Origin: Pseudomonas saxonica
Lineage (GTDB): Bacteria; Pseudomonadota; Gammaproteobacteria; Pseudomonadales; Pseudomonadaceae
Assembly: GCF_007858365.1 (NCBI RefSeq)
Contig: NZ_VFIO01000010.1
Coordinates: 102,468-166,467, forward strand
Direction of reading: 5' to 3'
DNA: 64,000 bases
Shown here: positions 1 through 8,254 of the stretch, in pieces
Layout of the letters: each line of letters begins with the position of its first letter
How positions within the stretch are numbered: the first letter of the stretch is position 1
Program-made: the position numbers and the translations under genes
The notes under the pieces: model-generated
The model's database searches: none
The model's input: the letters and a program-made list of their open reading frames with translations, nothing else
Told to the model about the DNA's origin: nothing

Positions 1-1570
1 GCTGCCGCCCGATACAGCGTCCAAAGTCGCATCGCCACTGGCGGTGGACTGGCAGGACTCGGCCTGGATGGAGGGTCGCGCCGAGCATCACCGTCACGAC
101 AAGCCGCTGTCCATCTATGAGCTGCACGTGGGTTCCTGGCAATGCGAAGTCGACGATGTGGGCGACATCGCGCGTCAGTACACCTGGCATGAACTGGCTG
201 AACGGCTGATCCCCTATGTGACACAGCTGGGCTTCACCCATATTGAATTGATGCCCATCATGGAGCATCCGTTTGGTGGGTCGTGGGGTTATCAGCCGTT
301 GTCGCAGTACGCCCCCACGGCCCGTTATGGTTCCCCTGATGATTTCGGTGCGTTCGTCAATGCCTGCCATGTGGCCGGCATTGGCGTGATTCTCGACTGG
401 GTGCCGGCGCACTTTCCCAATGATGCCCACGGGCTGGCGCAATTTGACGGCACGGCGCTGTATGAATACGCCAACCCGCTGGAAGGCTTTCATCAGGACT
501 GGAACACGCTGATTTACAACCTGGGCCGCACCGAAGTGCATGGTTTTATGCTGGCCTCGGCATTGCACTGGCTAAAGCACTTCCACATTGATGGGCTGCG
601 GGTTGATGCTGTGGCGTCGATGTTATATCGCGACTACTCGCGTAAAGCCGGTGAGTGGGTGCCTAACCGCTTTGGCGGGCGGGAAAACCTTGAAGCCATT
701 GATTTTTTACGTCACCTCAACGACGTGGTTGCACTGGAAGCGCCGGGTGCGTTGATGATTGCCGAAGAATCGACGGCCTGGCCTGGCGTCAGCCAGAGTA
801 CCGCCCATGGAGGGTTGGGGTTTTCGTACAAATGGAACATGGGCTGGATGCATGATTCGCTGCACTACATTCAGCAAGACCCGCTCTACCGAGCCCATCA
901 CCACAACGAGCTGAGCTTCGGCCTGGTGTACGCCTGGAGCGAGCGTTTTATCTTGCCTATCTCCCATGATGAAGTGGTGCATGGCAAGCATTCGCTGATC
1001 GACAAAATGCCTGGGGATCGCTGGCAGAAGTTTGCCAACTTGCGGGCTTATCTGAGTTTCATGTGGACGCACCCGGGCAAGAAGTTGCTGTTTATGGGGT
1101 GTGAGTTCGGCCAGTGGCGTGAATGGAATCACGATCAGCAACTTGACTGGTATTTGCTGCAATACCCGGAGCACCAGGGTGTGCAGAAGTTGGTGGGGGA
1201 TTTGAACCGGCTCTATCGCGAGTATCCGGCGTTGCATGATCAGGATGATGCCCCGCAGGGTTTTCAGTGGTTGATTGGTGATGATGCGACCAACAGTGTT
1301 TATGCCTGGTTGCGCTGGAGCAAGGAAGGCTCGCCGCTGTTGGTGGTGGCTAACTTTACCCCGGTGCCGCGTGAGGGGTATCGCATTGGGGTGCCTTTCG
1401 CGGGGACGTGGCATGAGGTGTTAAACAGCGATGCGGGGCTGTATGCCGGGTCTAATTATGGCAATGGTGGTGGGGTCGTCAGTGATGACTTGCCCAGCCA
1501 TGGTCAAGGGTGTTCGGTGGCGTTGAATTTACCGCCGTTGGGGGTTTTGGTGTTGCAGCCGCAGAGGTGA
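1..1570 (+). CDS. glgB: 1,4-alpha-glucan branching enzyme GlgB, 5' end missing
   Basis: This is the C-terminal part of the glycogen branching enzyme, which cuts alpha-1,4 chains and re-attaches them as alpha-1,6 branches in cytoplasmic glycogen or alpha-glucan synthesis. The frame is open to the first base of the window, so the start lies outside it; about 520 residues of a usual 730-750 are present. GH13 motifs are visible in order: GLRVDAV with the nucleophile Asp (bases about 592-612), AEES with the acid/base Glu (about 760-771) and SHDEVVHG (about 963-986). The C-terminal beta domain is complete and the gene ends in TGA. A GGGCCGC/GCGGCCC hairpin (1577-1593) follows directly, then a REP-type repeat. 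In related pseudomonads treS and glgE lie upstream, which cannot be checked here. Family assignment is very secure. Confidence 0.96.
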   Translation, partial: LPPDTASKVASPLAVDWQDSAWMEGRAEHHRHDKPLSIYELHVGSWQCEVDDVGDIARQYTWHELAERLIPYVTQLGFTHIELMPIMEHPFGGSWGYQPLSQYAPTARYGSPDDFGAFVNACHVAGIGVILDWVPAHFPNDAHGLAQFDGTALYEYANPLEGFHQDWNTLIYNLGRTEVHGFMLASALHWLKHFHIDGLRVDAVASMLYRDYSRKAGEWVPNRFGGRENLEAIDFLRHLNDVVALEAPGALMIAEESTAWPGVSQSTAHGGLGFSYKWNMGWMHDSLHYIQQDPLYRAHHHNELSFGLVYAWSERFILPISHDEVVHGKHSLIDKMPGDRWQKFANLRAYLSFMWTHPGKKLLFMGCEFGQWREWNHDQQLDWYLLQYPEHQGVQKLVGDLNRLYREYPALHDQDDAPQGFQWLIGDDATNSVYAWLRWSKEGSPLLVVANFTPVPREGYRIGVPFAGTWHEVLNSDAGLYAGSNYGNGGGVVSDDLPSHGQGCSVALNLPPLGVLVLQPQR

Positions 1571-1593
1571 TAAAGCGGGCCGCTTTGCGGCCC

Positions 1594-1656
1594 ATCGCAG
1601 CCTTCGGCAGCGGCTACAGGGAGTTGTAGCCGCTGACGAGGCACGAAGGCTGCGAT
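1594..1656. repeat. REP-type nested inverted repeat
   Basis: A 63-bp palindrome has outer arms ATCGCAGCCTTC (1594-1605) and GAAGGCTGCGAT (1645-1656). Inner arms CAGCGGCTACA and TGTAGCCGCTG also pair. The CGCAGCC and GCAGCGGCTAC blocks recur in other gaps of this window (near 35220, 38050, 41260, 45780 and 59240), as in Pseudomonas REPIN-like repeats. A further hairpin, CCTCCCG/CGGGAGG (1698-1717), lies downstream. Confidence 0.75.
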
Positions 1657-1865
1657 CGAGCGCGTAGCGGTCGTAATGCTTTTGACTGTAGGTGTGCCCT
1701 CCCGGTGATTCGGGAGGTTTCGTACAGGGTTGTCGATTGAGATGGCTGGGGCGCGGGCCTATAGTCAGCGCTCGCATTAAGCGACCGGAGTACGCTGGCC
1801 AATTGAAGGCTTCGAGTACATATCCATTATTGGCGTCTAGCTGAAGTAATGGTTACGCCCTTACG

Positions 1866-2025
1866 GCGTGTCACTTTGCAAAAGCCGAGTGTCGGACCAT
1901 GACAAAGTAACCAAAACGCTTCCGCCCCCGCGTACGGCCCTCGCAGCTCTCCCGGCATCCATGCCGGTCGACCCACTCCGCGAAACCTCCTTTCGGCCTC
2001 CCGAAGGGGCGGCAGATCAAGATCA
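1866..2025. repeat. Dispersed Pseudomonas-type intergenic repeat fragment
   Basis: This stretch reads like the common dispersed non-coding element of pseudomonads that contains the phrase AAAGTAACCAAAACGCTT followed by a C-rich block. Translating it gives the familiar spurious peptide KVTKTLPPPRTALAALP. I recognise it from memory of such genomes; the window has no second copy to compare. Together with the REP repeat it accounts for most of the gap between glgB and the next gene, and I see no real gene there. Confidence 0.5.
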
Positions 2026-2060
2026 CAAGCCAGATCAAAAGCAGGTGGCTAGCCCGCGTT

Positions 2061-2861
2061 TTATAAGTGAACCTCTACCGACAACGGTAAATGATCCGAT
2101 AAATGCGACCACGGTTTGCCTCCCAGGATCATCGGGTTTTGACCCGTCGCATTGCGCAGGTAAACCCTATCCAGCCTCAGCATCGGAAACCGAGCCGGGT
2201 AGCTCTTGGCCAGTTGGCCGTGGTGACGCTGGAATACTTCATGCAAGTCGTCACGCTGTAACAACGTAGCATTGCCTTGCAGTTTCCAATCGTTAAAGTC
2301 CCCCGCAATGATGACCGGGTCACTGGGTGGCAAGGATTTGAGCAGTTGGTTAAGCAGCACGATTTGCAACTGCCGATGGCTCTCCAGCAAGCTCAGGTGC
2401 ACGCAAATCGCATGCACTTGGTTATGCCCCGGCACGTCCAGTACACAGTGCAGCAGCCCGCGCCGTTCAGGGCCTGTGATGGAAACATCAAGGTTGCGAT
2501 AGGACTTGATCGGGAATTTGGACAGCACCGCGTTGCCGTGGTGACCACCGGGATAGACCGCATTGCGGCCGTAGGCAAAGTCAGTCCACATGCTGTCGGC
2601 CAAAAATTCATACTGCGAAACCGCCGGCCACGCGTCATAACGCGAGGCGTGTTTGTCATGTTCGCCCAGCACTTCCTGTAAAAATACGACGTCAGCGCCG
2701 GTGGCACGCACGGCTTCGCGAAGCTCCGGCAGGATGAAGCGTCGATTTAATGCGGTAAAGCCTTTGTGCATGTTGACCGTGAGCACTTTGACTCGGTGTA
2801 CGGCCGGCGCCGTTTCAGGCGCCGGCGACTCGATGGGGTTGCCAACAATATCAAGCGTCAT
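2061..2861 (-). CDS. Endonuclease/exonuclease/phosphatase (EEP) family protein
   Basis: A 266-residue member of the metal-dependent EEP hydrolase fold. Motifs appear in order: VLTVNMHKG near the N-terminus (Asn metal ligand), FLQEVLGE (catalytic Glu), CVHLSL, AGDFNDW (Asp/Asn pair) and the C-terminal SDHLPL (catalytic His). The start at 2861 is preferred over the in-frame upstream codon at 2885 because AGGAG lies 5 nt before it. There is no signal peptide or membrane segment, so it should be cytoplasmic. It is the last gene of the leftward run and starts 65 bp after the glycosyltransferase, so it may be co-transcribed. The family covers DNA repair nucleases, phosphodiesterases and sphingomyelinase-like enzymes, and the substrate cannot be told from sequence. 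Confidence 0.85.
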   Translation of the reverse strand: MTLDIVGNPIESPAPETAPAVHRVKVLTVNMHKGFTALNRRFILPELREAVRATGADVVFLQEVLGEHDKHASRYDAWPAVSQYEFLADSMWTDFAYGRNAVYPGGHHGNAVLSKFPIKSYRNLDVSITGPERRGLLHCVLDVPGHNQVHAICVHLSLLESHRQLQIVLLNQLLKSLPPSDPVIIAGDFNDWKLQGNATLLQRDDLHEVFQRHHGQLAKSYPARFPMLRLDRVYLRNATGQNPMILGGKPWSHLSDHLPLSVEVHL

Positions 2862-2926
2862 GGTCTCTCCTGTGCGTTGAATCACGTTCGACCCGGTACA
2901 CGCCCGGCCGTTCGGCGCACAGGCAG

Positions 2927-3628
2927 TTATAGCGTATCGGGACGCGAGTCCAGTTGATGTTGATCAGGTGCAGGCAACGCTAGCAGGGACTTGAGGTAAT
3001 CGCCAAAACCCCCCGCAGCTCGACAATCCAATCGGGCGCTGGTGGTCACTTTGGGCCGGTGACTCCAGGCGATGCTTGCACCGCAGGCTTGTAGCCGTTT
3101 CACTAATTGAACATCTTCATGGCAGCTCAGGGCCTCAAAACCGCCCGCTTGCCGGTAGGCACGGGCGCTGATTCCCAGGTTGGCCCCATGAATGTGCCGG
3201 TGCCCGTCGCAGGCTTCGTATGCCGCGTGGTAACGCGCTTGGGCAGGCGCGTCGATCAGGGTGCCCCAATCGTCCACGGCCACCGTGCCGCATACCGCAT
3301 CGCTGTTAAGCGCCAGTTGCGCAACCAGCCAGTCTTCAGCAACCAGGCTGTCGGCGTCGGTGCAGGCGATCCAGCGCGCACCTTGTTTGAGCAACCATTG
3401 CGCCCCCAGGCTGCGAGCAGCCCCGACATTGCGGGCCTGGATGTGCAGCACGTGGATGGGGAATTCAGCGGCTATTTCAGCCGAACGGTCGCTGCAACTG
3501 TCCAGCACCAGCACCACGCTCACGGTTTCGCCGTTAAGACGCGGGTGACGCCCCGCCGCCAACGCGGCTTGCAGGCACTGCGCGAGCAGGTCCTGCTCAT
3601 TATGGGCCGGGATCAAAATGCCAATCAT
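2927..3628 (-). CDS. Glycosyltransferase family 2 protein
   Basis: A 233-residue GT-A fold glycosyltransferase. It starts with the family 2 signature ILIPAHNE, has a central CTDADSL stretch supplying the DxD metal/nucleotide-sugar site (about residue 90) and a later HEDVQLVKRL segment matching the ED catalytic-base motif. There are no transmembrane helices, so it is a soluble or peripheral cytoplasmic enzyme. Its ATG overlaps the stop of the methyltransferase gene by 4 bp (ATGA), a sign of translational coupling. It is the fourth member of the acyl-CoA-dehydrogenase-like / PIG-L deacetylase / methyltransferase / glycosyltransferase block behind glgX. The product is unknown; by inference the four enzymes build or tailor one glycosylated small molecule or envelope component. 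Confidence 0.88.
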   Translation of the reverse strand: MIGILIPAHNEQDLLAQCLQAALAAGRHPRLNGETVSVVLVLDSCSDRSAEIAAEFPIHVLHIQARNVGAARSLGAQWLLKQGARWIACTDADSLVAEDWLVAQLALNSDAVCGTVAVDDWGTLIDAPAQARYHAAYEACDGHRHIHGANLGISARAYRQAGGFEALSCHEDVQLVKRLQACGASIAWSHRPKVTTSARLDCRAAGGFGDYLKSLLALPAPDQHQLDSRPDTL

Positions 3629-4224
3629 CGCAGGCCCTCCCGCCGTGCCACTGAGATAGGGGCGCGGCTCCAGACTTCAAGCACGAAGTCGTCTTCGAGG
3701 TGCTGGGCCAGGCGGTATAAACCCAGTGTGTCGTGCAGCAGGCCATGCACTTCATCACCGGTCAGTGAGCAGCCCTCAATGGCAGGGCGCCAATGGCACG
3801 CCAAAAAGTGTCCGTCAGCGCTCAAGCTGCTCAACACCCGATCAACCAAACGGTGCAGCGCCTGCGCATCGAGGTAGTAACCCAGTTCGCTGAGCACGAT
3901 CAGTTCGAACTGTTCGGCGGGCCAATGTTCCGGTATGCGGCTCTGCTCCACGTGGGCGTGGGCGCAATGACTCAAACGCTCACGCGCCAGTTCAACCGCT
4001 TTGGCGGCCGCGTCGCAGCACAACAAACGGTCGGTACGTTGGGCCAGCCCCGCACTCAGTTCGCCATTGGCACAGCCCAGTTCGTAAATTGACCCATAGT
4101 GCTGGCGCGGCAGGCTGGCCAGGGTGAGCGCGCGTTTGCGCTGCTCGTACCAACGATCACGGAAGGCCCAGGGGTCGGGGTTTTGCTCATAAAGCTGATC
4201 GAAAAAAGTGGTCGGCACACTCAT
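3625..4224 (-). CDS. NodS-like SAM-dependent methyltransferase
   Basis: A 199-residue class I methyltransferase. The SAM-binding glycine motif YELGCANGELS lies at about residues 48-58, followed by the acidic-loop region LLCCDAA. The N-terminal segment FFDQLYEQNPDPWAFRD and overall size resemble NodS and related N-methyltransferases that act on de-N-acetylated amino sugars. That resemblance is notable because the gene directly upstream is a PIG-L-type de-N-acetylase: deacetylation followed by N-methylation is the NodB/NodS logic of lipo-chitooligosaccharide synthesis. The gene starts 3 bp after the PIG-L stop and overlaps the glycosyltransferase start. The methyltransferase call is secure; the amino-sugar substrate is inference. 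Confidence 0.85.
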   Translation of the reverse strand: MSVPTTFFDQLYEQNPDPWAFRDRWYEQRKRALTLASLPRQHYGSIYELGCANGELSAGLAQRTDRLLCCDAAAKAVELARERLSHCAHAHVEQSRIPEHWPAEQFELIVLSELGYYLDAQALHRLVDRVLSSLSADGHFLACHWRPAIEGCSLTGDEVHGLLHDTLGLYRLAQHLEDDFVLEVWSRAPISVARREGLR

Positions 4225-4227
4225 GTT

Positions 4228-4995
4228 TCACTCCTGTATAAACACGACTTCGAACGGTTGCAGCAAACGCTCCAGTACAGGCGCGGGCAAAACAGCTTCC
4301 AGTCCGGTGCTCGGGTCTTGTTCCAATTGGCTGGTAAACGCCTGCGCCGCGTAGCGTTTGCGGGCGATGGCATAAGGGCTCAAGCACACTTTGCGTGCAC
4401 GCTTCCAGGGCACTCGGGGGTCGTCATTATGGGCCCAGTGCCAAGCCCAGATGGGCACTTCGTGCAAGGTCGCACCGACGGCTTTGGCGGCTCGACTGCT
4501 GGCACGGCCCACCGCATCGTGGTCGCTGTGACCGTCTTCTCGCCACGTGGCGAATACCACATCGCCGGGTCGCAAGTGCTGTTTGATGAATGCACTCACG
4601 GCGTCCTCGCAGGTCGCGACCTGGGTGTCTTCAAACCCGCCGCGCACCCAGTTCAATCCGCTGAGGCCCAAACGGGTCAAGGCCTCTTCGGATTCCTGTG
4701 GGCGAACCTGGCGCAGCCGCTCCGCAGGCCATGCCGTTGACCCCGGATGACTGGCCGTGCCGTCCGTGATCGAAATCAACAGCAGTGAGCGACCGGCAGC
4801 GTGCAGCAATTGCAGCAAACCGCCGCAGCCCAGAATTTCATCATCAGGGTGCGGGGCGATAATCACGGCACGAGCGCCGTCGGGCACCAGACGGGTCAGG
4901 TCGATTGGCCGCATGTCCGCCAGACACCGGGCATTGCGCCAGTGATCCAGCCCGGTGCCTGCACCCACAATCAGGTTGGTGGTCATAGTGGCCAT
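4228..4995 (-). CDS. PIG-L/LmbE family deacetylase
   Basis: A 255-residue zinc-dependent N-deacetylase of the PIG-L/LmbE family. The signature APHPDDEILGCGG is present at about residues 48-60 (metal-binding His, Asp and catalytic Asp), and the distal metal His motif GHSDHDAVG lies in the middle. Family members remove N-acetyl from GlcNAc-containing lipids or small thiols. The ATG at 4995 lies inside the end of the preceding dehydrogenase-like gene; a second ATG at 4986 gives MTTNLIV and is equally possible. Tight packing with its neighbours argues for one polycistronic message and a shared pathway. The substrate is unknown. Confidence 0.87.
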   Translation of the reverse strand: MATMTTNLIVGAGTGLDHWRNARCLADMRPIDLTRLVPDGARAVIIAPHPDDEILGCGGLLQLLHAAGRSLLLISITDGTASHPGSTAWPAERLRQVRPQESEEALTRLGLSGLNWVRGGFEDTQVATCEDAVSAFIKQHLRPGDVVFATWREDGHSDHDAVGRASSRAAKAVGATLHEVPIWAWHWAHNDDPRVPWKRARKVCLSPYAIARKRYAAQAFTSQLEQDPSTGLEAVLPAPVLERLLQPFEVVFIQE

Positions 4996-5984
4996 TCCCT
5001 TTCAGGCAGCAGGGCCGCCTGTTCGCCGAGCGCTTGCAGGTCGCGCTCGGCATGGCTTTGGCGCAGATAGACCGGCAAATCGGCACTCAGGCGGGCAAAG
5101 TGCGGGTTTTTACAATATGGGCCCGCGCCCAACGCCCGGCCTACGTGAGCGATCACCTGTTCGACGCAGGTTTCAACGTGGGCGCGAGTTTGGCGCGCCA
5201 ATAATTGCGCGTCGGCCGTGGGCTGCTCGTCCACTTGCCGGGCACATTCGGCGAATACGCAGGTGGCGCTGAACAAGGCAGCATTCACCGCTCCCAGATG
5301 GGCCAGTGCATGGGGGTCGGCGCGCTGGCTACAGTGGTGTTGCAGGGCGTGGGCCAACGCGCTGGCGGCGCCATGCCAGCAGGCGGCAATGCCAATCGCA
5401 CCTTGCCAGAAGCCGGGGCGCTGCAAATAGTCGCCGGGGCCACCGATACAGATCGCTGGCGCCTGTTCAAAATGCACATCGAGACTGGCCGTGGCGCTCA
5501 TGCCGACGGCTTCCCAGCCGTGGGCGGTGATGCTGATCTGCGGTTGGTGCATCTCGACTGCCACCAGTTGCACCGCGCCCTGTTCATCCCAGGCAGTCAA
5601 CAACCCGTGGCTGACCACCGCCGCACCTGAACACCACGACTTGCGGCCGTTGAGCACGACTTGCCCGTTGACCCTGCGCACCTGCACCCGGGCATTGGGC
5701 GGCTCTGCGGCCCACAGCCCCCAGGTGCTGCCTGCGGGCGGACGCTGCGCATGCAATTCCTGCATGGTCGCCAGCGCGTCCGTATGGCCCTCATAGAGTT
5801 TGCACAAGCCCAAATCGTTGCTCGCCACGTACGCCAGCCGCTGCCAGCGCTCCAGAGTGCGACCGCTGCCCGGTAAGGGCAGGGTGTCGAGCCCGGCATC
5901 GGCCATTTTTTGCAAGCAGTCGCCCAGCGCCTGCGCAGTGGTCAGGGGCAGGGTGACGGTCTTGAAAAAACCGTGCAGATCCAT
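4983..5984 (-). CDS. Acyl-CoA-dehydrogenase-like flavoprotein
   Basis: A 333-residue protein with the acyl-CoA dehydrogenase fold: an N-terminal helical part, a middle beta-barrel part around LNGRKSWCSGAA, and a C-terminal helical part. It is shorter than a typical 380-residue dehydrogenase. I cannot find the usual GGxGY or IYGGTxEIQ motifs near the C-terminus. The C-terminal stretch (RALGAGPYCKNPHFARL, then YLRQSHAERD) is more like the flavin-dependent monooxygenase/hydroxylase branch of the superfamily. It starts 2 bp after the glgX stop, so it is almost certainly in the glgX transcript. It may oxidise or hydroxylate an acyl or amino intermediate for the deacetylase and methyltransferase next door. 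Fold confident, reaction unknown. Confidence 0.78.
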   Translation of the reverse strand: MDLHGFFKTVTLPLTTAQALGDCLQKMADAGLDTLPLPGSGRTLERWQRLAYVASNDLGLCKLYEGHTDALATMQELHAQRPPAGSTWGLWAAEPPNARVQVRRVNGQVVLNGRKSWCSGAAVVSHGLLTAWDEQGAVQLVAVEMHQPQISITAHGWEAVGMSATASLDVHFEQAPAICIGGPGDYLQRPGFWQGAIGIAACWHGAASALAHALQHHCSQRADPHALAHLGAVNAALFSATCVFAECARQVDEQPTADAQLLARQTRAHVETCVEQVIAHVGRALGAGPYCKNPHFARLSADLPVYLRQSHAERDLQALGEQAALLPEREWPL

Positions 5985-5986
5985 GG

Positions 5987-8149
5987 TCAGTCCTCGTCGG
6001 TGTGGATCAGCTCGAACAGCGCCATCGAGCGCCCATTGAGGCTGTAAGTGCTGTTGAAGGCCAAGGTGTCGCGGTTTTTGAAGTCGGGGTCGAAGGTGTC
6101 GAACTTGCAGGTCCAGCCTGAACCTTCGGGCACTTCAGGCAGGATGAAGTCGACGCTGTCATGTTGCGCGTTGACTGTGATCAACAGCGTGGCATCGGCC
6201 CCGGCGCGCTGCACACCGGACACTTGAGCGCGACCGTCGAGCAGGATCCCCAGGCAGCGACCGTTGGGGTCTTGCCACTGTTCAATGCTCATTTCGGTGC
6301 CTTCAGGGGCCAGCCAGGTCACATCTTTGATGCCCAGCTCTTCGTTGTAATGGCCAACCAGAAACAGGCCACGGCGCAAGATGGGGTAGCTCATGCGCAG
6401 CTTGATCAGGCGTTTGACGAACTTGAGCAGCGACTTGCCGTCAGCGTCCAGTTCCCAGTTGATCCAGCCAATTTCGCTGTCCTGGCAGTACGCATTGTTG
6501 TTGCCGTTCTGGGTGCGGGCGAACTCGTCACCGGCAACGATCATGGGTGTGCCCTGGGCCAGTAACAGGGTGGCGAAGAAGTTGCGCATCTGGCGCAAGC
6601 GCAGGGTGTTGATGTCTTCGTCTTCGGTGGGGCCTTCGACACCGTGGTTCCACGACAGGTTGTTATTGCTGCCGTCCTGGTTGTTCTCGTCGTTGGCTTC
6701 GTTGTGCTTGTCGTTGTAAGACACGAGATCGTGCAGGGTGAAGCCATCATGGGCGGTAATGAAGTTGACCGAGGCGTAAGGGCGCCGTCCGCGCTGGTTA
6801 TACAGTTCACCGGAGGCGGTCATGCGCGCGGCGAAATCGGCCAACTGACCTTCATCGCCTTTCCAGAAGGCGCGAACGGTGTCGCGAAAACGGTCGTTCC
6901 ATTCTGCCCAGCCCGGTGGGAAACCGCCCACCTGATAACCGCCGGGGCCACAGTCCCAAGGCTCGGCAATCATTTTCACCTGACGCAGCAACGGGTCCTG
7001 GCGGCAGGCCACCAGAAAGCTGTGCCGTTCGTCAAAGCCGTCGTGGTAACGCCCCAGAATGGTGGCCAGATCGAAGCGGAAGCCGTCGACGTGCATCTCC
7101 TGCGCCCAGTAGCGCAACGAGTCGGTGACCATTTGCAGCACACACGGGTGGCTCAGGTCCAGCGTGTTGCCGGTGCCGGAGTCGTTGATGTAATAGCGAT
7201 TGTCATCGGGCATCAGACGGTAGTAAGAGGCATTGTCGATCCCGCGCATGGACAGGGTCGGGCCTTGTTCATTGCCTTCGGCCGTGTGGTTGTAGACCAC
7301 GTCCATGATGACTTCCAGCCCGGCTTCGTGCAGGTGCGCGACCATTTCCTTGAACTCGGCAATTTTGCCGCTGGCCAGGTAACGCGGGTCGGGTGCGAAG
7401 AACGCAATGCTGTTATAGCCCCAGTAGTTGGTCATGCCTTTTTGCAGCAGGTGCTGGTCATTGACGAAGGCATGAATGGGCAGCAGTTCGACGCTGGTAA
7501 CCCCCAGTTTGCGGATGTGTTCGATGACTTCATCGACCATCAGGCCGGCAAAGGTGCCGCGCACATTTTCCGGCACTGCGGGGTGTTGCATGGTGATGCC
7601 GCGCACGTGGGTCTCGTAGAAAATCGTGCGTTCCCATGGCACCACCAGGCGATGGTCGTGGCCCCAGGTGTGGGCCGGGTCGATCACTTTGCACTTGGGT
7701 ACGAAGGGGGCGCTGTCGCGTTCATCGAAGCTCAGGTCTGCGTCGGGGTGGCCGATGGTGTAGCCGAACAGGGCTTCTGACCATTTCAGCTCACCAACCA
7801 GTTGCTTGGCGTACGGGTCAATCAGCAGTTTGTTGTGGTTGAAACGATGGCCATTTTTGGGGTCATAGGGGCCGTACACGCGGTAGCCGTAGATTTGCCC
7901 CGGATGGGCATCGGGCAAGTAGCCGTGATAGGTCTCATCGGTGTATTCGGGCAGTTCAATACGTTCCAGTTCCACTTCGCCAGTGGAGTCGAACAGGCAC
8001 AGTTCGACTTTGGTGGCGTTGGCTGAGAACAACGCAAAATTAACACCTAGCCCGTCCCAGGTAGCGCCAAGCGGGAAGGGCAGCCCTTCGCGAATGCGCG
8101 AGGGTTCAACGTCCGGTGTTGCAGGGGGTGCTGACTTGCGCTGAGACAT
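5987..8149 (-). CDS. glgX: Glycogen debranching enzyme GlgX
   Basis: A 720-residue GH13 isoamylase-type debranching enzyme that hydrolyses alpha-1,6 branches of glycogen and releases maltodextrins for TreY and MalQ. The N-terminal CBM48-like region (FPLGATWDGLGVNFALFS) precedes the catalytic barrel with DGFRFDLATIL (nucleophile Asp), AEPWDCGPGGYQVGGFPP (acid/base Glu) and TAHDGFTLHDLVSYN (third acid). The ATG at 8149 is chosen over the upstream frame extension at 8182 because AGGAG sits 6 nt before it. It follows the DUF2934 gene after 105 bp containing a hairpin, and is followed at 2 bp by the acyl-CoA-dehydrogenase-like gene. Confidence 0.97.
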   Translation of the reverse strand: MSQRKSAPPATPDVEPSRIREGLPFPLGATWDGLGVNFALFSANATKVELCLFDSTGEVELERIELPEYTDETYHGYLPDAHPGQIYGYRVYGPYDPKNGHRFNHNKLLIDPYAKQLVGELKWSEALFGYTIGHPDADLSFDERDSAPFVPKCKVIDPAHTWGHDHRLVVPWERTIFYETHVRGITMQHPAVPENVRGTFAGLMVDEVIEHIRKLGVTSVELLPIHAFVNDQHLLQKGMTNYWGYNSIAFFAPDPRYLASGKIAEFKEMVAHLHEAGLEVIMDVVYNHTAEGNEQGPTLSMRGIDNASYYRLMPDDNRYYINDSGTGNTLDLSHPCVLQMVTDSLRYWAQEMHVDGFRFDLATILGRYHDGFDERHSFLVACRQDPLLRQVKMIAEPWDCGPGGYQVGGFPPGWAEWNDRFRDTVRAFWKGDEGQLADFAARMTASGELYNQRGRRPYASVNFITAHDGFTLHDLVSYNDKHNEANDENNQDGSNNNLSWNHGVEGPTEDEDINTLRLRQMRNFFATLLLAQGTPMIVAGDEFARTQNGNNNAYCQDSEIGWINWELDADGKSLLKFVKRLIKLRMSYPILRRGLFLVGHYNEELGIKDVTWLAPEGTEMSIEQWQDPNGRCLGILLDGRAQVSGVQRAGADATLLITVNAQHDSVDFILPEVPEGSGWTCKFDTFDPDFKNRDTLAFNSTYSLNGRSMALFELIHTDED

Positions 8150-8182
8150 AGGTGCTCCTGGGTGATCGGGTCGTGTCGCCAA

Positions 8183-8205
8183 TGACGGGCAATAAGTGCC
8201 CGTCA
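8183..8205. other. Intergenic hairpin between DUF2934 gene and glgX
   Basis: Perfect 9-bp arms TGACGGGCA (8183-8191) and TGCCCGTCA (8197-8205) enclose a 5-nt loop. No T-tract follows on either strand, so it is not a classical terminator. It may be an attenuating or mRNA-stabilising element that sets glgX-block expression apart from the upstream tre genes. Confidence 0.5.
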
Positions 8206-8254
8206 GGCGTTATGGTCCTGTTGTAAGTGACGCGCTAGCGTTACGTGAGCAGCG

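Noticed and set aside
707..1414. Open frame antisense to glgB, 235 codons
   Set aside because: It lies wholly opposite a well-conserved GH13 gene and has no domain; high-GC third-position bias makes such antisense frames common.
1868..2269. 133-codon frame after glgB
   Set aside because: The KVTKTLPPPRTALAALP translation is that of a known dispersed repeat, and the rest is antisense to the EEP gene.
6644..7780. 378-codon frame antisense to glgX
   Set aside because: Pure mirror of glgX coding bias, His/Val/Gly-rich nonsense with no motif or ribosome site.
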